A stretch of DNA of 22,212 bases from JAJDGF01 sp031549325 (GCA_031549325.1 JAVBQA010000051.1:1-22212), one strand, 5' to 3'. Positions 7,093 to 13,461 are shown, counted from the stretch's first letter. Notes: a model not told the origin generated them from the letters alone. A program made the numbers and translations.

Positions 7093-8452
7093 CGCTTCTG
7101 AACTCCTTTACCATCATTCTTTGGGCCAGATCGGGGTGGTGAGCGCTCAGCATGCCCATCGCCGAGAGGATGTATCGCTTATCCAGCGCGATCTTGGCGT
7201 CGCGTGGCATCAGGGAATCGGGATAGTCCTGGACGCGCATGGCCCGCTCGGCCATAGCCTCCGCCCGGCCTGAGTGGATCAGCGCGCCGCCGGTCAGAAT
7301 CAGCAGCCTAGCGCGGGTCAGGTCCTTGCCGGTCTGCTGATAAGCCACGCCCATGGGGGTGTAGACCTGCTCGACCGTGCCCGCGTGGCGCACAAGCCCC
7401 AGCTCGATCGCCACCGAGGCAAGCGCGAAGTCGCAGGCGTGCTCCGCGTCGGTTTCAGGCAGGATGTCCTTGTGCCGCTCGATCTTCGAAAGCCAGGCAA
7501 GCAGGACTTCCTCGCTTTGCCCGGATACCCGGGAGAGCTTGGCGATTCCGGCTTCCTCCAGCACGCCGTGGGCGCTGTACCGCATGCCGATGTCGCCCTC
7601 CACGGTGCGCTTTGCATAGGGCTCGGGCAGCCCGCGAAGCACCGTACCGCCCCGGGTGGGCAGGCCCTCGGTGATGGAGTAGATGTCGGTCGTCGCGCCG
7701 CCCAGATCGACCGCCATCAGCTCGCCCAGTTCCTCCGCCAGAATGGTCAGCGCCTGCAGCACGGCGGCAGGGGTGGGCATCAGGATGCCGTCAATCAGCG
7801 CCTGCGCCTTGCTGAGGCCCTTAGCCGCCACGATCCTTTTCAGGAACAGCTCGCGAATCACGGCTTTGCACGGCTCGATGTTCAGCTTGCCGAACTGGGG
7901 CATCACGTTCTCGGTGACCAGCACCTCGCGCACTGCGGCTTCCAGGATGCCCTGGCACCTCTTCAGCGCGCTGCGGTTGCCCGCAAGCACAACGGGGCAA
8001 CGGTGTGACAGGCGGGCAACCGCCTCGGCGTTCTGTAGGATGCACTCGCTGTTGCCGCCGTCCGTGCCGCCGGTAAGCAGCAGAATGTCGGGCTTCAGGC
8101 GTTCGATCTCGCCCAGGTCGTCGTCGGTGAGCTGGTAGCTGAACGTTCTGATGACCTTTGCGCCCGCGCCTAGCGCCGCGCGCTTGGCGGCCTCAGCCGT
8201 CAGCGCGGGGACCAGACCGCTGGCGATCATGCGCAGACCGCCAGCTGCGGACGAGCAGGCGTAGCGCTCCTGGTAGTCCAGCTTGCCAATGGTTTGCTCC
8301 AGCGATTCCTGCGCCCGGGACAGGCCCAGCCCCACGTCTTCCTCGACGGTGGTGTAGCTCTGCGCCGTGCCCAGCACCTGCTCCGCGTCGGCGTCGACAG
8401 CCGTCAGCTTGGTGTAGGTGGAGCCAAAATCAATCAGCAGAATCGGGTGCAT
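7079..8452 (-). CDS. glmL: Glutamate mutase accessory ATPase GlmL (MutL)
   Basis: This 457-residue protein of the ASKHA (actin/Hsp70/sugar kinase) ATPase class sits between the two mutase subunit genes, as in clostridial loci. Nucleotide-binding signatures are visible: phosphate-1 loop IDFGSTYTK (7-15), phosphate-2 loop VDLGGATTDIYS (248-259) and an adenosine motif LTGGALIHSG (386-395). LLLTGGTDGG (124-133) is a further glycine-rich turn. The family is thought to reactivate or load the cobalamin enzyme at the cost of ATP; direct proof is limited. The frame stays open 88 codons further upstream, but that part only covers glmS out of frame and is Arg/Ser-rich. The Met at 8452, 4 bases past the glmS stop and giving MHPILLIDFGSTYTK, is clearly the start. 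Confidence 0.93.
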   Translation of the reverse strand: MHPILLIDFGSTYTKLTAVDADAEQVLGTAQSYTTVEEDVGLGLSRAQESLEQTIGKLDYQERYACSSAAGGLRMIASGLVPALTAEAAKRAALGAGAKVIRTFSYQLTDDDLGEIERLKPDILLLTGGTDGGNSECILQNAEAVARLSHRCPVVLAGNRSALKRCQGILEAAVREVLVTENVMPQFGKLNIEPCKAVIRELFLKRIVAAKGLSKAQALIDGILMPTPAAVLQALTILAEELGELMAVDLGGATTDIYSITEGLPTRGGTVLRGLPEPYAKRTVEGDIGMRYSAHGVLEEAGIAKLSRVSGQSEEVLLAWLSKIERHKDILPETDAEHACDFALASVAIELGLVRHAGTVEQVYTPMGVAYQQTGKDLTRARLLILTGGALIHSGRAEAMAERAMRVQDYPDSLMPRDAKIALDKRYILSAMGMLSAHHPDLAQRMMVKEFRSDGHS

Positions 8453-8456
8453 GGCC

Positions 8457-8891
8457 TTATCCCTTCGCGCGCGCGGCGTCGCGCGCCGCAAGGTCGGCCT
8501 TGAGCTGGGCGATGGAGGTGTCCGGCGCGGTGCCCGGGCCAAACACCCGGTCAAAGCCCATGGCCTTGAAGCGCTGCTCGACTTCCTCAAAGGGTTGCTT
8601 GCCCACCACGATGTTGCCGCCCACGTACAGGGTGATGCCCTTGAGGCCGGCCTCGTCGCACTTTTCACGCAGGCCGCGGCAGTCCAGCTCGCCGTGGCCA
8701 TACAGCGACGATACAATGATCGCGTCGGCGGCCGACTCGACTGCCGCTTCGATGAACTCCTCCTGCGAAACCATCACGCCCAGGTTGACCACGTTGAAGC
8801 CTGCCTCTGTAAAGGCGTACTGCAGGATCTGGTTGCCAACCGCGTGCACGTCGGCCCCGATCACCCCAAGCACCATCGTCCATTGGGACAT
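8457..8891 (-). CDS. glmS: Methylaspartate (glutamate) mutase subunit S, B12-binding small subunit (EC 5.4.99.1)
   Basis: This 144-residue Rossmann-like cobalamin-binding protein is slightly longer than the usual 137 because of an Ala/Arg-rich tail. It carries the base-off/His-on motif DVHAVG (14-19), where His16 should replace dimethylbenzimidazole as lower cobalt ligand. SLYGHGE (62-68) and YVGGN (89-93) form the nucleotide-tail pocket. It associates with GlmE to form the active glutamate mutase. It is the first gene of the minus-strand operon; ATG 8891 is preceded by GGAGGT. A promoter with a 17-base spacer lies immediately upstream, and the transcript leader would be only about 30 bases. 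In this context the symbol glmS means glutamate mutase S, not glucosamine-6-phosphate synthase. Confidence 0.97.
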   Translation of the reverse strand: MSQWTMVLGVIGADVHAVGNQILQYAFTEAGFNVVNLGVMVSQEEFIEAAVESAADAIIVSSLYGHGELDCRGLREKCDEAGLKGITLYVGGNIVVGKQPFEEVEQRFKAMGFDRVFGPGTAPDTSIAQLKADLAARDAARAKG

Positions 8892-8912
8892 GAACCGTCC
8901 ACCTCCAGTGTT

Positions 8913-8949
8913 AGTTATATATCAATATTCTATAATGAGTTATATCAAT
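8913..8949. promoter_or_regulatory. Repeated operator-like motif on the glmS promoter
   Basis: Two related plus-strand elements, AGTTATATATCAAT (8913-8926) and AGTTATATCAAT (8938-8949), flank the -10 box. The second lies in the promoter spacer and includes TATATCAATT (8941-8950), which recurs exactly at 11521-11530 on the hydratase promoter. The position suits a repressor. The adjacent GntR protein is the obvious candidate, by inference. Confidence 0.5.
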
Positions 8950-8955
8950 TGTCAA
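8927..8955 (-). promoter_or_regulatory. Promoter of the glmS operon
   Basis: Reading the minus strand, TTGACA (8955-8950) is followed by a 17-base spacer and TAGAAT (8932-8927). Transcription would start near 8920, leaving a leader of about 30 bases. The -35 is consensus and the -10 matches 5 of 6. Confidence 0.75.
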
Positions 8956-8960
8956 TAGGC

Positions 8961-8990
8961 AATTGCGCGGCGATCGCGCAGTGCGCAATT
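8961..8990. repeat. Inverted repeat between the gntR-like gene and the glmS promoter
   Basis: AATTGCGC (8961-8968) and GCGCAATT (8983-8990) form an 8-bp stem around a 14-base loop that contains the palindrome GCGATCGC. It lies 48 bases past the stop of the GntR gene and just upstream of the glmS -35. It may weaken read-through from the upstream operon. There is no T-tract. Confidence 0.4.
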
Positions 8991-9038
8991 TCCCCGCAGA
9001 GACCCGCGCCAATCAGCCCACGAGGCGCAGCTTGCCAT

Positions 9039-10016
9039 TCACCCTTTTTCAGATGCGCTCTTGCGCGTAAGCTCCTGCACGCGCTCCTCGATCGCCAGGT
9101 AGGAACCCTGGTCGATGCGGTAGTGGTAGGGGATGATGTTGCCGCCTCGCTCGGAAAACTCGCGCAGCGCGGCCTGGCCTTTTGCGGAGGTGTAGCTGAG
9201 GTAATCCGGCGAGACCAGCAGCGTGTGTTTGCCGGTGAGGAAGGTGTGCAGCGATTCGCCTGTGTTGGCGCGCAGCACCGGCGTTTCGGAGGGGCGCAGG
9301 TGAGGATAACCGCGCATGGCGCACTTGATGATCTCGCTGAAGCGCGGAGAAGACGTGTAGATGCCCACGCCGCCCGCGTCAATACGCGCCAGTGAGATCA
9401 CGGTCTGCTGGGTGGGCGTGAGCACCACGCGCATCACGCGGTTGGCCAGATCCCCCAGAATCGAGCACAGTTCGTGGTAGTGGGTGGGGGTGGTGATGAT
9501 CAGCGGATAGCGCGCGAACACGCCCTCGGGCGCGCGGCGCACGTCTTCAAGCAGGTACTCCGACAGCTCGATGCCCGCGAGCGACGACAGCTGGCCCACC
9601 GCCTCGCTGAGCGCCTCGGGATTGCAGTCCACGATGGCCACCGGCGTCAGGATGACCACAGGGTCGCGCTCGCCCAGCTTGAGCGCGAAAAACATCTGAA
9701 TCTCACGCGTGGAGAAATTCAGACCCGTCAGCTCATCCAGCAGCAGACCGATGGCATCCATGGCCTGGCGTTGGCGGCTGGGGGACGCCTCGCGCACGAA
9801 GGTGCCCTTGCCTTGGGCCATGGACAGCCAGCCCTCGCGCACCAGGTGGTCGTAGGCATGGCGGATGGTGCCCCCGGCAATGCCCTGCAGCGCGCTCAGC
9901 TCCCGCACGGTGGGCAGCTGCTCGCCAGGCGCCAGATCGCCCCGCTCGATGGACGCCTTGATGGCGTCGGCCAGGCGCAGATAGATGGGTGAGGCGCCCT
10001 CTTCGATGATAAACAA
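9039..10016 (-). CDS. GntR-family transcriptional regulator
   Basis: This 325-residue protein has a GntR-type winged helix-turn-helix at about residues 10-75 (PIYLRLADAIKASI, then GEQLPTVRELSAL and a GKGTFVRE wing). The roughly 245-residue C-terminal region is not a classic FadR, UTRA or aminotransferase type that I recognise. It looks like an alpha/beta ligand-binding domain (strands VVILTPVAIV, YPLIITTP, MRVVLTP, HTLLVSP). It lies 17 bases after the hydratase beta-subunit gene and upstream of glmS, so it probably controls glutamate catabolism. The only in-frame start compatible with the domain is TTG at 10016, with a weak GGTGGTG-like ribosome site, which suggests low expression. The ligand is unknown; a pathway dicarboxylate or amino acid is plausible. 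Confidence 0.88.
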   Translation of the reverse strand: MFIIEEGASPIYLRLADAIKASIERGDLAPGEQLPTVRELSALQGIAGGTIRHAYDHLVREGWLSMAQGKGTFVREASPSRQRQAMDAIGLLLDELTGLNFSTREIQMFFALKLGERDPVVILTPVAIVDCNPEALSEAVGQLSSLAGIELSEYLLEDVRRAPEGVFARYPLIITTPTHYHELCSILGDLANRVMRVVLTPTQQTVISLARIDAGGVGIYTSSPRFSEIIKCAMRGYPHLRPSETPVLRANTGESLHTFLTGKHTLLVSPDYLSYTSAKGQAALREFSERGGNIIPYHYRIDQGSYLAIEERVQELTRKSASEKG

Positions 10017-10033
10017 ACCAACACCACCAGTTC

Positions 10034-10585
10034 TTAGTCAATACGGTATTGCGCCGGGCCGGTCTCGTAGAGGTTGTCGCCCTTGCTGTCGATCAGCACC
10101 AGCGCCGGGAAATCCTTCACGGTGAAGCGGTGGATGGCCTCAGCCCCCAGGTCCGCAAACGCGATCACCTCGCTCTTGACGATGCTTCGGGCGATCAGCG
10201 CGGCCGCGCCGCCCACTGCGCCGAAGTAGACCGCGCCGTGCTTCACCATGGCGTCGACGACGGCCTGGTTTCTGCGGCCCTTGCCCATCATCCCCAGCAG
10301 CCCGAGCTCAATCAGGCGGGGAGCGTAGGCGTCCATGCGGTAGCTGGTGGTCGGCCCTGCCGAACCGACGGCGTGGCCCGGCGACGCGGGGGCCGGACCC
10401 ACGTAGTAGATCAGCTGACCTTTCGGGTCAAACGGCAACGCCTTTCCCTCGTCGATCAGCTGCACCAGCCGCTTGTGGGCGGCGTCGCGCGCGGTGAACA
10501 GATCTCCGCTCAAAAGAACAGTATCCCCAGCCTTGAGCCCGGCAACAACGTCGGCCGTCAATGGCAATTGAATCTTGATGTCCAT
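10034..10585 (-). CDS. Class I Fe-S hydro-lyase beta subunit (fumarase/mesaconase family)
   Basis: This 183-residue protein is homologous to the C-terminal domain of class I fumarases and to TtdB. Visible family motifs include YVGPAPA (61-67), SAGPTTS (75-81), GMMGKG (98-103), FGAVGGAAAL (121-130) and the conserved FADLGAEAI (143-151). It pairs with the alpha-subunit gene 64 bases upstream to form an oxygen-sensitive [4Fe-4S] hydratase. ATG 10585 has GGGAGG 9 bases upstream. Open frame continues another 75 codons upstream but has no homology character and overlaps alpha, so the Met at 10585 is chosen. The substrate is ambiguous (fumarate/malate, tartrate or mesaconate/citramalate). Location beside the methylaspartate genes favours mesaconate, by inference. 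Confidence 0.92.
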   Translation of the reverse strand: MDIKIQLPLTADVVAGLKAGDTVLLSGDLFTARDAAHKRLVQLIDEGKALPFDPKGQLIYYVGPAPASPGHAVGSAGPTTSYRMDAYAPRLIELGLLGMMGKGRRNQAVVDAMVKHGAVYFGAVGGAAALIARSIVKSEVIAFADLGAEAIHRFTVKDFPALVLIDSKGDNLYETGPAQYRID

Positions 10586-10649
10586 TTTTACAATCCTCCC
10601 TGTGATGAGGTTCACCCCTGCAAGGATGATAGGGGGCGGCTCCCTGACG

Positions 10650-11495
10650 CTATATCCTCGCGTGCGCGTGGCGCGCGGCGTGGCAGCAGATGTTGATGGC
10701 CACGGGCAGGCCGGCGATGTGGGTGGGGTAGGTGTCGATGTTGACGGCCAGGGCCGTGGTGCGACCGCCGATGCCGGCGGGGCCGATGCCGAGTTTGTTG
10801 ATGTCCTCAAGCAGCGACTGCTCGAGGGCGGCGTACTGGGGGTTTGGATTGCGCTGGTCGATGGGGCGGGCGGTCATGCGCTTGGCCAGTATGGCGGCCA
10901 TCTCCATGGTGCCGCCGATGCCAATCCCCAGGATGATGGGCGGGCAGGGATTGGGGCCGGCCTTCTCGACGGTCTCCAGCACAAACTTGCGCACGCCAGC
11001 CTCACCGTCTGCGGGCACCAGCATGCGCACAGCGGACATGTTCTCAGAGCCGAAACCCTTGGGCGTCACCAGAATGTCAATCCCGTCGCCCGGCACGATG
11101 CGGGTGTGCAGCACCGGCGGGGTGTTGTCCTTCGTGTTGGTGCGGTCAAACAGCGGGTCGCGCACCACGCTCTTTCGAAGATACCCTTCGGCGTAGGCTG
11201 CGCGCACGCCCGTTTCCACTGCGTCCGTCAGCGCGCCGCCCACGATGTGCGCGTCCTGGCCGACGTCGAGAAACACCACGGCCATGCCGGTGTCCTGGCA
11301 GATGGCGACGCGCTCTTCTCGCGCGATCTGATAGTTCTGGCGAAGCTGGTCGAGCACCGATTTTCCGCCGGCAGAGGGTTCGCTTTTGAGGCATTGGTCG
11401 ACCGCGCACGCCACATCGTCGCCGATCACATAGCTGGCCTCAAGCAGCAGATCCCGAATGGTGTCGGCAATGGTTTGAGCCTGGATTTCTCGCAT
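10650..11495 (-). CDS. Class I Fe-S hydro-lyase alpha subunit (fumarase/mesaconase family)
   Basis: This 281-residue protein is homologous to the N-terminal domain of class I fumarases and to TtdA. Three cysteines suited to bind the [4Fe-4S] cluster are present: Cys66 (AICQDTGM), Cys184 (PNPCPP) and Cys270 or Cys271 (INICCHAARHA). Other family hallmarks are KGFGSENMS (146-154), LGIGIGGTME (189-198) and GIGPAGIGGRTTAL (236-249). With the beta subunit it would add water to fumarate or mesaconate. It is first in a minus-strand operon with beta and the GntR regulator. ATG 11495 has GGAGGC upstream and a promoter about 35 bases away. Two-subunit class I fumarases are common in anaerobes, so plain fumarase remains possible. 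Confidence 0.93.
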   Translation of the reverse strand: MREIQAQTIADTIRDLLLEASYVIGDDVACAVDQCLKSEPSAGGKSVLDQLRQNYQIAREERVAICQDTGMAVVFLDVGQDAHIVGGALTDAVETGVRAAYAEGYLRKSVVRDPLFDRTNTKDNTPPVLHTRIVPGDGIDILVTPKGFGSENMSAVRMLVPADGEAGVRKFVLETVEKAGPNPCPPIILGIGIGGTMEMAAILAKRMTARPIDQRNPNPQYAALEQSLLEDINKLGIGPAGIGGRTTALAVNIDTYPTHIAGLPVAINICCHAARHAHARI

Positions 11496-11512
11496 GATAG
11501 CGCCTCCGATCC

Positions 11513-11530
11513 AATTGATCTATATCAATT
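11513..11530. promoter_or_regulatory. Palindromic operator candidate on the hydratase promoter
   Basis: AATTGAT-CTAT-ATCAATT is an 18-bp inverted repeat with 7-bp arms, covering the start site and touching the -10 box. Its right part contains TATATCAATT, identical to 8941-8950 on the glmS promoter. The location fits repression, plausibly by the GntR protein encoded in the same operon. Confidence 0.55.
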
Positions 11531-11556
11531 ATAAAGGATGATGCAAGTGAATTCAA
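11528..11556 (-). promoter_or_regulatory. Promoter of the Fe-S hydratase operon
   Basis: On the minus strand, TTGAAT (11556-11551), a 17-base spacer and a perfect TATAAT (11533-11528) form a good housekeeping-type promoter. Transcription would start near 11521, about 26 bases before the alpha-subunit ATG. Confidence 0.7.
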
Positions 11557-11602
11557 GTGCATAATCCCCAAGGGCGGTAGGTGCTTGTGGGTTCTATGCA
11601 CT
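11556..11602. repeat. Long interrupted inverted repeat in the divergent intergenic region
   Basis: AGTGCATA (11556-11563) is the exact reverse complement of TATGCACT (11595-11602). Inside, CCCCAAG and CTTGTGGG add an imperfect second stem. It lies upstream of both divergent promoters, so neither mapped transcript would include it. It is better read as a DNA-level site than as a riboswitch. Nothing else recognisable was seen between 11603 and the fab promoter. Confidence 0.4.
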
Positions 11603-11675
11603 ATATGTCGTGGTTATCAAACAAAAACACTACAATATATTCTGTAACGTAATCTTTTTGTCACATGAATATTAC

Positions 11676-11704
11676 TTGACAGTCTTTGGCACAATTTCTA
11701 TAAT
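11676..11704 (+). promoter_or_regulatory. Consensus promoter of the fatty-acid synthesis operon
   Basis: TTGACA (11676-11681), a 17-base spacer and TATAAT (11699-11704) match the housekeeping sigma consensus at all 12 positions. Transcription would start near 11711, inside the 13-bp inverted repeat described next and about 24 bases before the marR-type ATG. Confidence 0.88.
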
Positions 11705-11716
11705 TAGTTTAACTAA
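11704..11716. promoter_or_regulatory. Probable operator for the MarR/FabT-like regulator
   Basis: TTAGTT-T-AACTAA is a perfect 13-bp inverted repeat overlapping the last base of the -10 box and the expected start point. A protein bound here would block transcription initiation. The first gene of the operon encodes a MarR/FabT-like regulator, so autoregulation is the simplest reading. The half-sites differ from the TTTGA/TCAAA of streptococcal FabT sites. Confidence 0.6.
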
Positions 11717-11734
11717 GTAATTTGAGAGGTGCGC

Positions 11735-12220
11735 ATGGATCCCTTCAATGCTGAGTTCAATCGCATGCTGGTCGCCACTTACAAGTCAATCATGAAGGTG
11801 GAGGAGCTGATGCTTCGCGACTTGAGTGCCAGCGACATCACGATCAGCGAGATGCACATGCTGGAGAGCATCGCGTCCGGCTGTGAGGCGGGCATGCACA
11901 TCGGCGGCATCGCGCAGGAGCAGGGGATCACGCTGCCGTCCGTCACCACGGCGATCCAGAAGCTGGAGCGCAAGGGCTACGTAACCAAGCAGCGCAACGC
12001 GTTCGACGCGCGGCGCGTGCTGGTGATGCTGACGGACAAGGGCAGGCGGGCCGAGATCGCGCACCGTTATTTTCACAGAGAGATGGTCAAGGCTTGTGCG
12101 CGGGGCATGGACGAAAAAGAGCGCCAAGTGCTGATGGCAGGGTTGACCAAGCTGAATTGCTTTCTGAATCAAAAGGCCGAGCAGAGCGAGGCCGCGAGCT
12201 CCGAAGGAGATGGCAAATGA
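11735..12220 (+). CDS. fabT: MarR-family regulator of fatty acid synthesis (FabT-like)
   Basis: This 161-residue MarR-type winged helix protein has its DNA-binding domain at about 55-102, with the recognition helix around LPSVTTAIQKLERKGYV (67-83) and the wing in DARRVLVMLTDKG (91-103). The N- and C-terminal helices would form the dimer. As first gene of a complete fab/acc operon it corresponds to FabT, a repressor that in streptococci is activated by acyl-ACP. The symbol rests on synteny. ATG 11735 is preceded by AGAGG with a 5-base gap. The in-frame GTG at 11729 overlaps that ribosome site and is rejected. The stop overlaps the fabH start by ATGA. Confidence 0.88.
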   Translation: MDPFNAEFNRMLVATYKSIMKVEELMLRDLSASDITISEMHMLESIASGCEAGMHIGGIAQEQGITLPSVTTAIQKLERKGYVTKQRNAFDARRVLVMLTDKGRRAEIAHRYFHREMVKACARGMDEKERQVLMAGLTKLNCFLNQKAEQSEAASSEGDGK

Positions 12221-13170
12221 GAATACTGGGCGTGGGCCGCGCGCTGCCCGAAAAGGTGGTCACCAATGAGGATCTGACAAAATTTCTGGACACCAGCGAC
12301 GAATGGATCCGCACGCGGACAGGCATCCAATCGCGCCGAGTGATCTCCAGTGAGAGCCTGCTGAGCCTGGGCGCGCTGGCGGGCCAGCGCGCGCTTGAGA
12401 GCGCCGGGGTGGACGCGTCCGAGATCGACTACCTGATCTGCACGACCGTGCAGGGCGACATGGTGACGCCCGGTCTTGGCTGCCTGCTGACTGGCGCGCT
12501 GGGCGTGTCCTCCGGGTCGGTCGACCTGAATGGCGCCTGCGCCGGATTCGTGTATGCGCTGGACATGGCGGACGCCTACATCGCGTCCGGCAAGGCGAAA
12601 AAAATCCTGATCGTGTCGGCAGAAGCCAACTCGCGGCTGTGCGACTGGAGCGACCGCTCCACTGCCGTGCTGTTCGGGGACGGCGCGGGCGCGACCGTGG
12701 TGGGAGAGGGCGACGGCTACATCGCCGGCCTGCTCACAAACCAGGCCAACGCAGAAGTGCTGGTGTTCTGGCCCGAACCGGGCAACAGCCCGTTCGCCGG
12801 CGAGCACCCGTTCACGCCGCTGCACATGGATGGCCAGGCGGTCTACAAATTCGCCGTGTCCGCCGTTGGGCAGGACATCAACGCGCTGCTGGCGCGCGCC
12901 GCAATGACGCCCGACGACGTCGATTTGTTTGTGCTGCACCAGGCCAACCAGCGCATCCTCGATGCAGCCCAGCAGCGGCTGAAGCAGCCGCCCGAGAAGT
13001 TTCCGCACAACATAGAGCGCACCGGAAACACCAGCTCGGCGTCCATCCCGATCCTGCTGGACGAGCTGATGCAAGCCGGCCAGTTGAAACCGGGCATGAC
13101 GCTTGCACTCAGCGCGTTCGGCGCGGGGCTGACGACTGGCGCGTGCCTGCTCAGATGGACCAAGGACTAG
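12217..13170 (+). CDS. fabH: 3-oxoacyl-[ACP] synthase III
   Basis: This enzyme condenses acetyl-CoA (or another short acyl-CoA) with malonyl-ACP to start fatty-acid chains. At 317 residues it has the normal family length. The catalytic triad is visible: Cys108 (NGACAGF), His241 (LHQANQ) and Asn271 (TGNTSSAS). The C-terminal FGAGLTTGA (301-309) is typical. The start is the ATG at 12217, overlapping the regulator's stop as ATGA with AAGGAG 8 bases upstream. A longer in-frame start at 12094 would lie inside the regulator gene and add a non-homologous Arg-rich stretch. Substrate range (straight versus branched primers) cannot be decided. Confidence 0.97.
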   Translation: MRILGVGRALPEKVVTNEDLTKFLDTSDEWIRTRTGIQSRRVISSESLLSLGALAGQRALESAGVDASEIDYLICTTVQGDMVTPGLGCLLTGALGVSSGSVDLNGACAGFVYALDMADAYIASGKAKKILIVSAEANSRLCDWSDRSTAVLFGDGAGATVVGEGDGYIAGLLTNQANAEVLVFWPEPGNSPFAGEHPFTPLHMDGQAVYKFAVSAVGQDINALLARAAMTPDDVDLFVLHQANQRILDAAQQRLKQPPEKFPHNIERTGNTSSASIPILLDELMQAGQLKPGMTLALSAFGAGLTTGACLLRWTKD

Positions 13171-13193
13171 TCCATCCACCGCGATCCACCGCG
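13154..13193 (+). repeat. Hairpin over the fabH stop codon followed by a tandem 10-bp repeat
   Basis: GATGGAC (13154-13160) pairs with GTCCATC (13170-13176) around a 9-base loop that holds the fabH stop. Immediately after, ATCCACCGCG occurs twice in tandem (13174-13183, 13184-13193). The 71-base gap to acpP is the largest in this operon, so an mRNA processing or stability function for the acpP segment is possible. Confidence 0.4.
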
Positions 13194-13241
13194 CAAGCGG
13201 AATCGATAAACCATCATCAACACACTAGGAGGCTACCAATC

Positions 13242-13460
13242 ATGTTTGACAAAGTGGCGCAGATTCTGGCGGACTACAAGAGCATCGACGTTTCGGAAGT
13301 GAAGCCCGAGAGCACCTTCGCCGACCTGAAACTGGACTCGCTGGACGTGGCCGACCTGGCCATGAACCTGGAGGACGAATTCGATGTGACCATCGACCTG
13401 AGCCCGGAGGTCAAGACCGTGGGCGACCTGGTCAAGTGCATTGAAGAGGCGAAGAGCTGA
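13242..13460 (+). CDS. acpP: Acyl carrier protein
   Basis: This small acidic protein of 72 residues carries the growing acyl chain on a 4'-phosphopantetheine attached to Ser33 in the motif LDSLD (31-35). Helix II follows with VADLAMNLEDEF (36-47), rich in Asp and Glu as needed for docking to the Fab enzymes. It is slightly shorter than E. coli ACP (about 77). A strong ribosome site AGGAGG lies upstream of ATG 13242. Position between fabH and fabK is the standard Firmicutes order. Confidence 0.96.
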   Translation: MFDKVAQILADYKSIDVSEVKPESTFADLKLDSLDVADLAMNLEDEFDVTIDLSPEVKTVGDLVKCIEEAKS

Positions 13461-13461
13461 C

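Noticed and set aside
8453..8716. 88-codon N-terminal extension of glmL
   Set aside because: It overlaps glmS in another frame, is Arg/Ser/Pro-rich, and the ASKHA domain begins right after the Met at 8452.
8892..9038. Cobalamin riboswitch upstream of the B12-dependent mutase
   Set aside because: The predicted leader is only about 30 bases and no conserved B12-box-like sequence was seen in the 147-base gap.
3227..11534. Many plus-strand open frames opposite the minus-strand operons
   Set aside because: Each mirrors a conserved minus-strand enzyme, has biased composition and lacks family motifs.
11704..11716. FapR-type operator
   Set aside because: The outer bases resemble FapR half-sites, but the spacing is shorter (13 bp versus 17 bp) and the adjacent regulator is MarR-type, not FapR.
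12094..12216. 41-codon N-terminal extension of fabH
   Set aside because: It lies within the regulator gene. The Met at 12217 has a ribosome site, an ATGA overlap and the family N-terminus.
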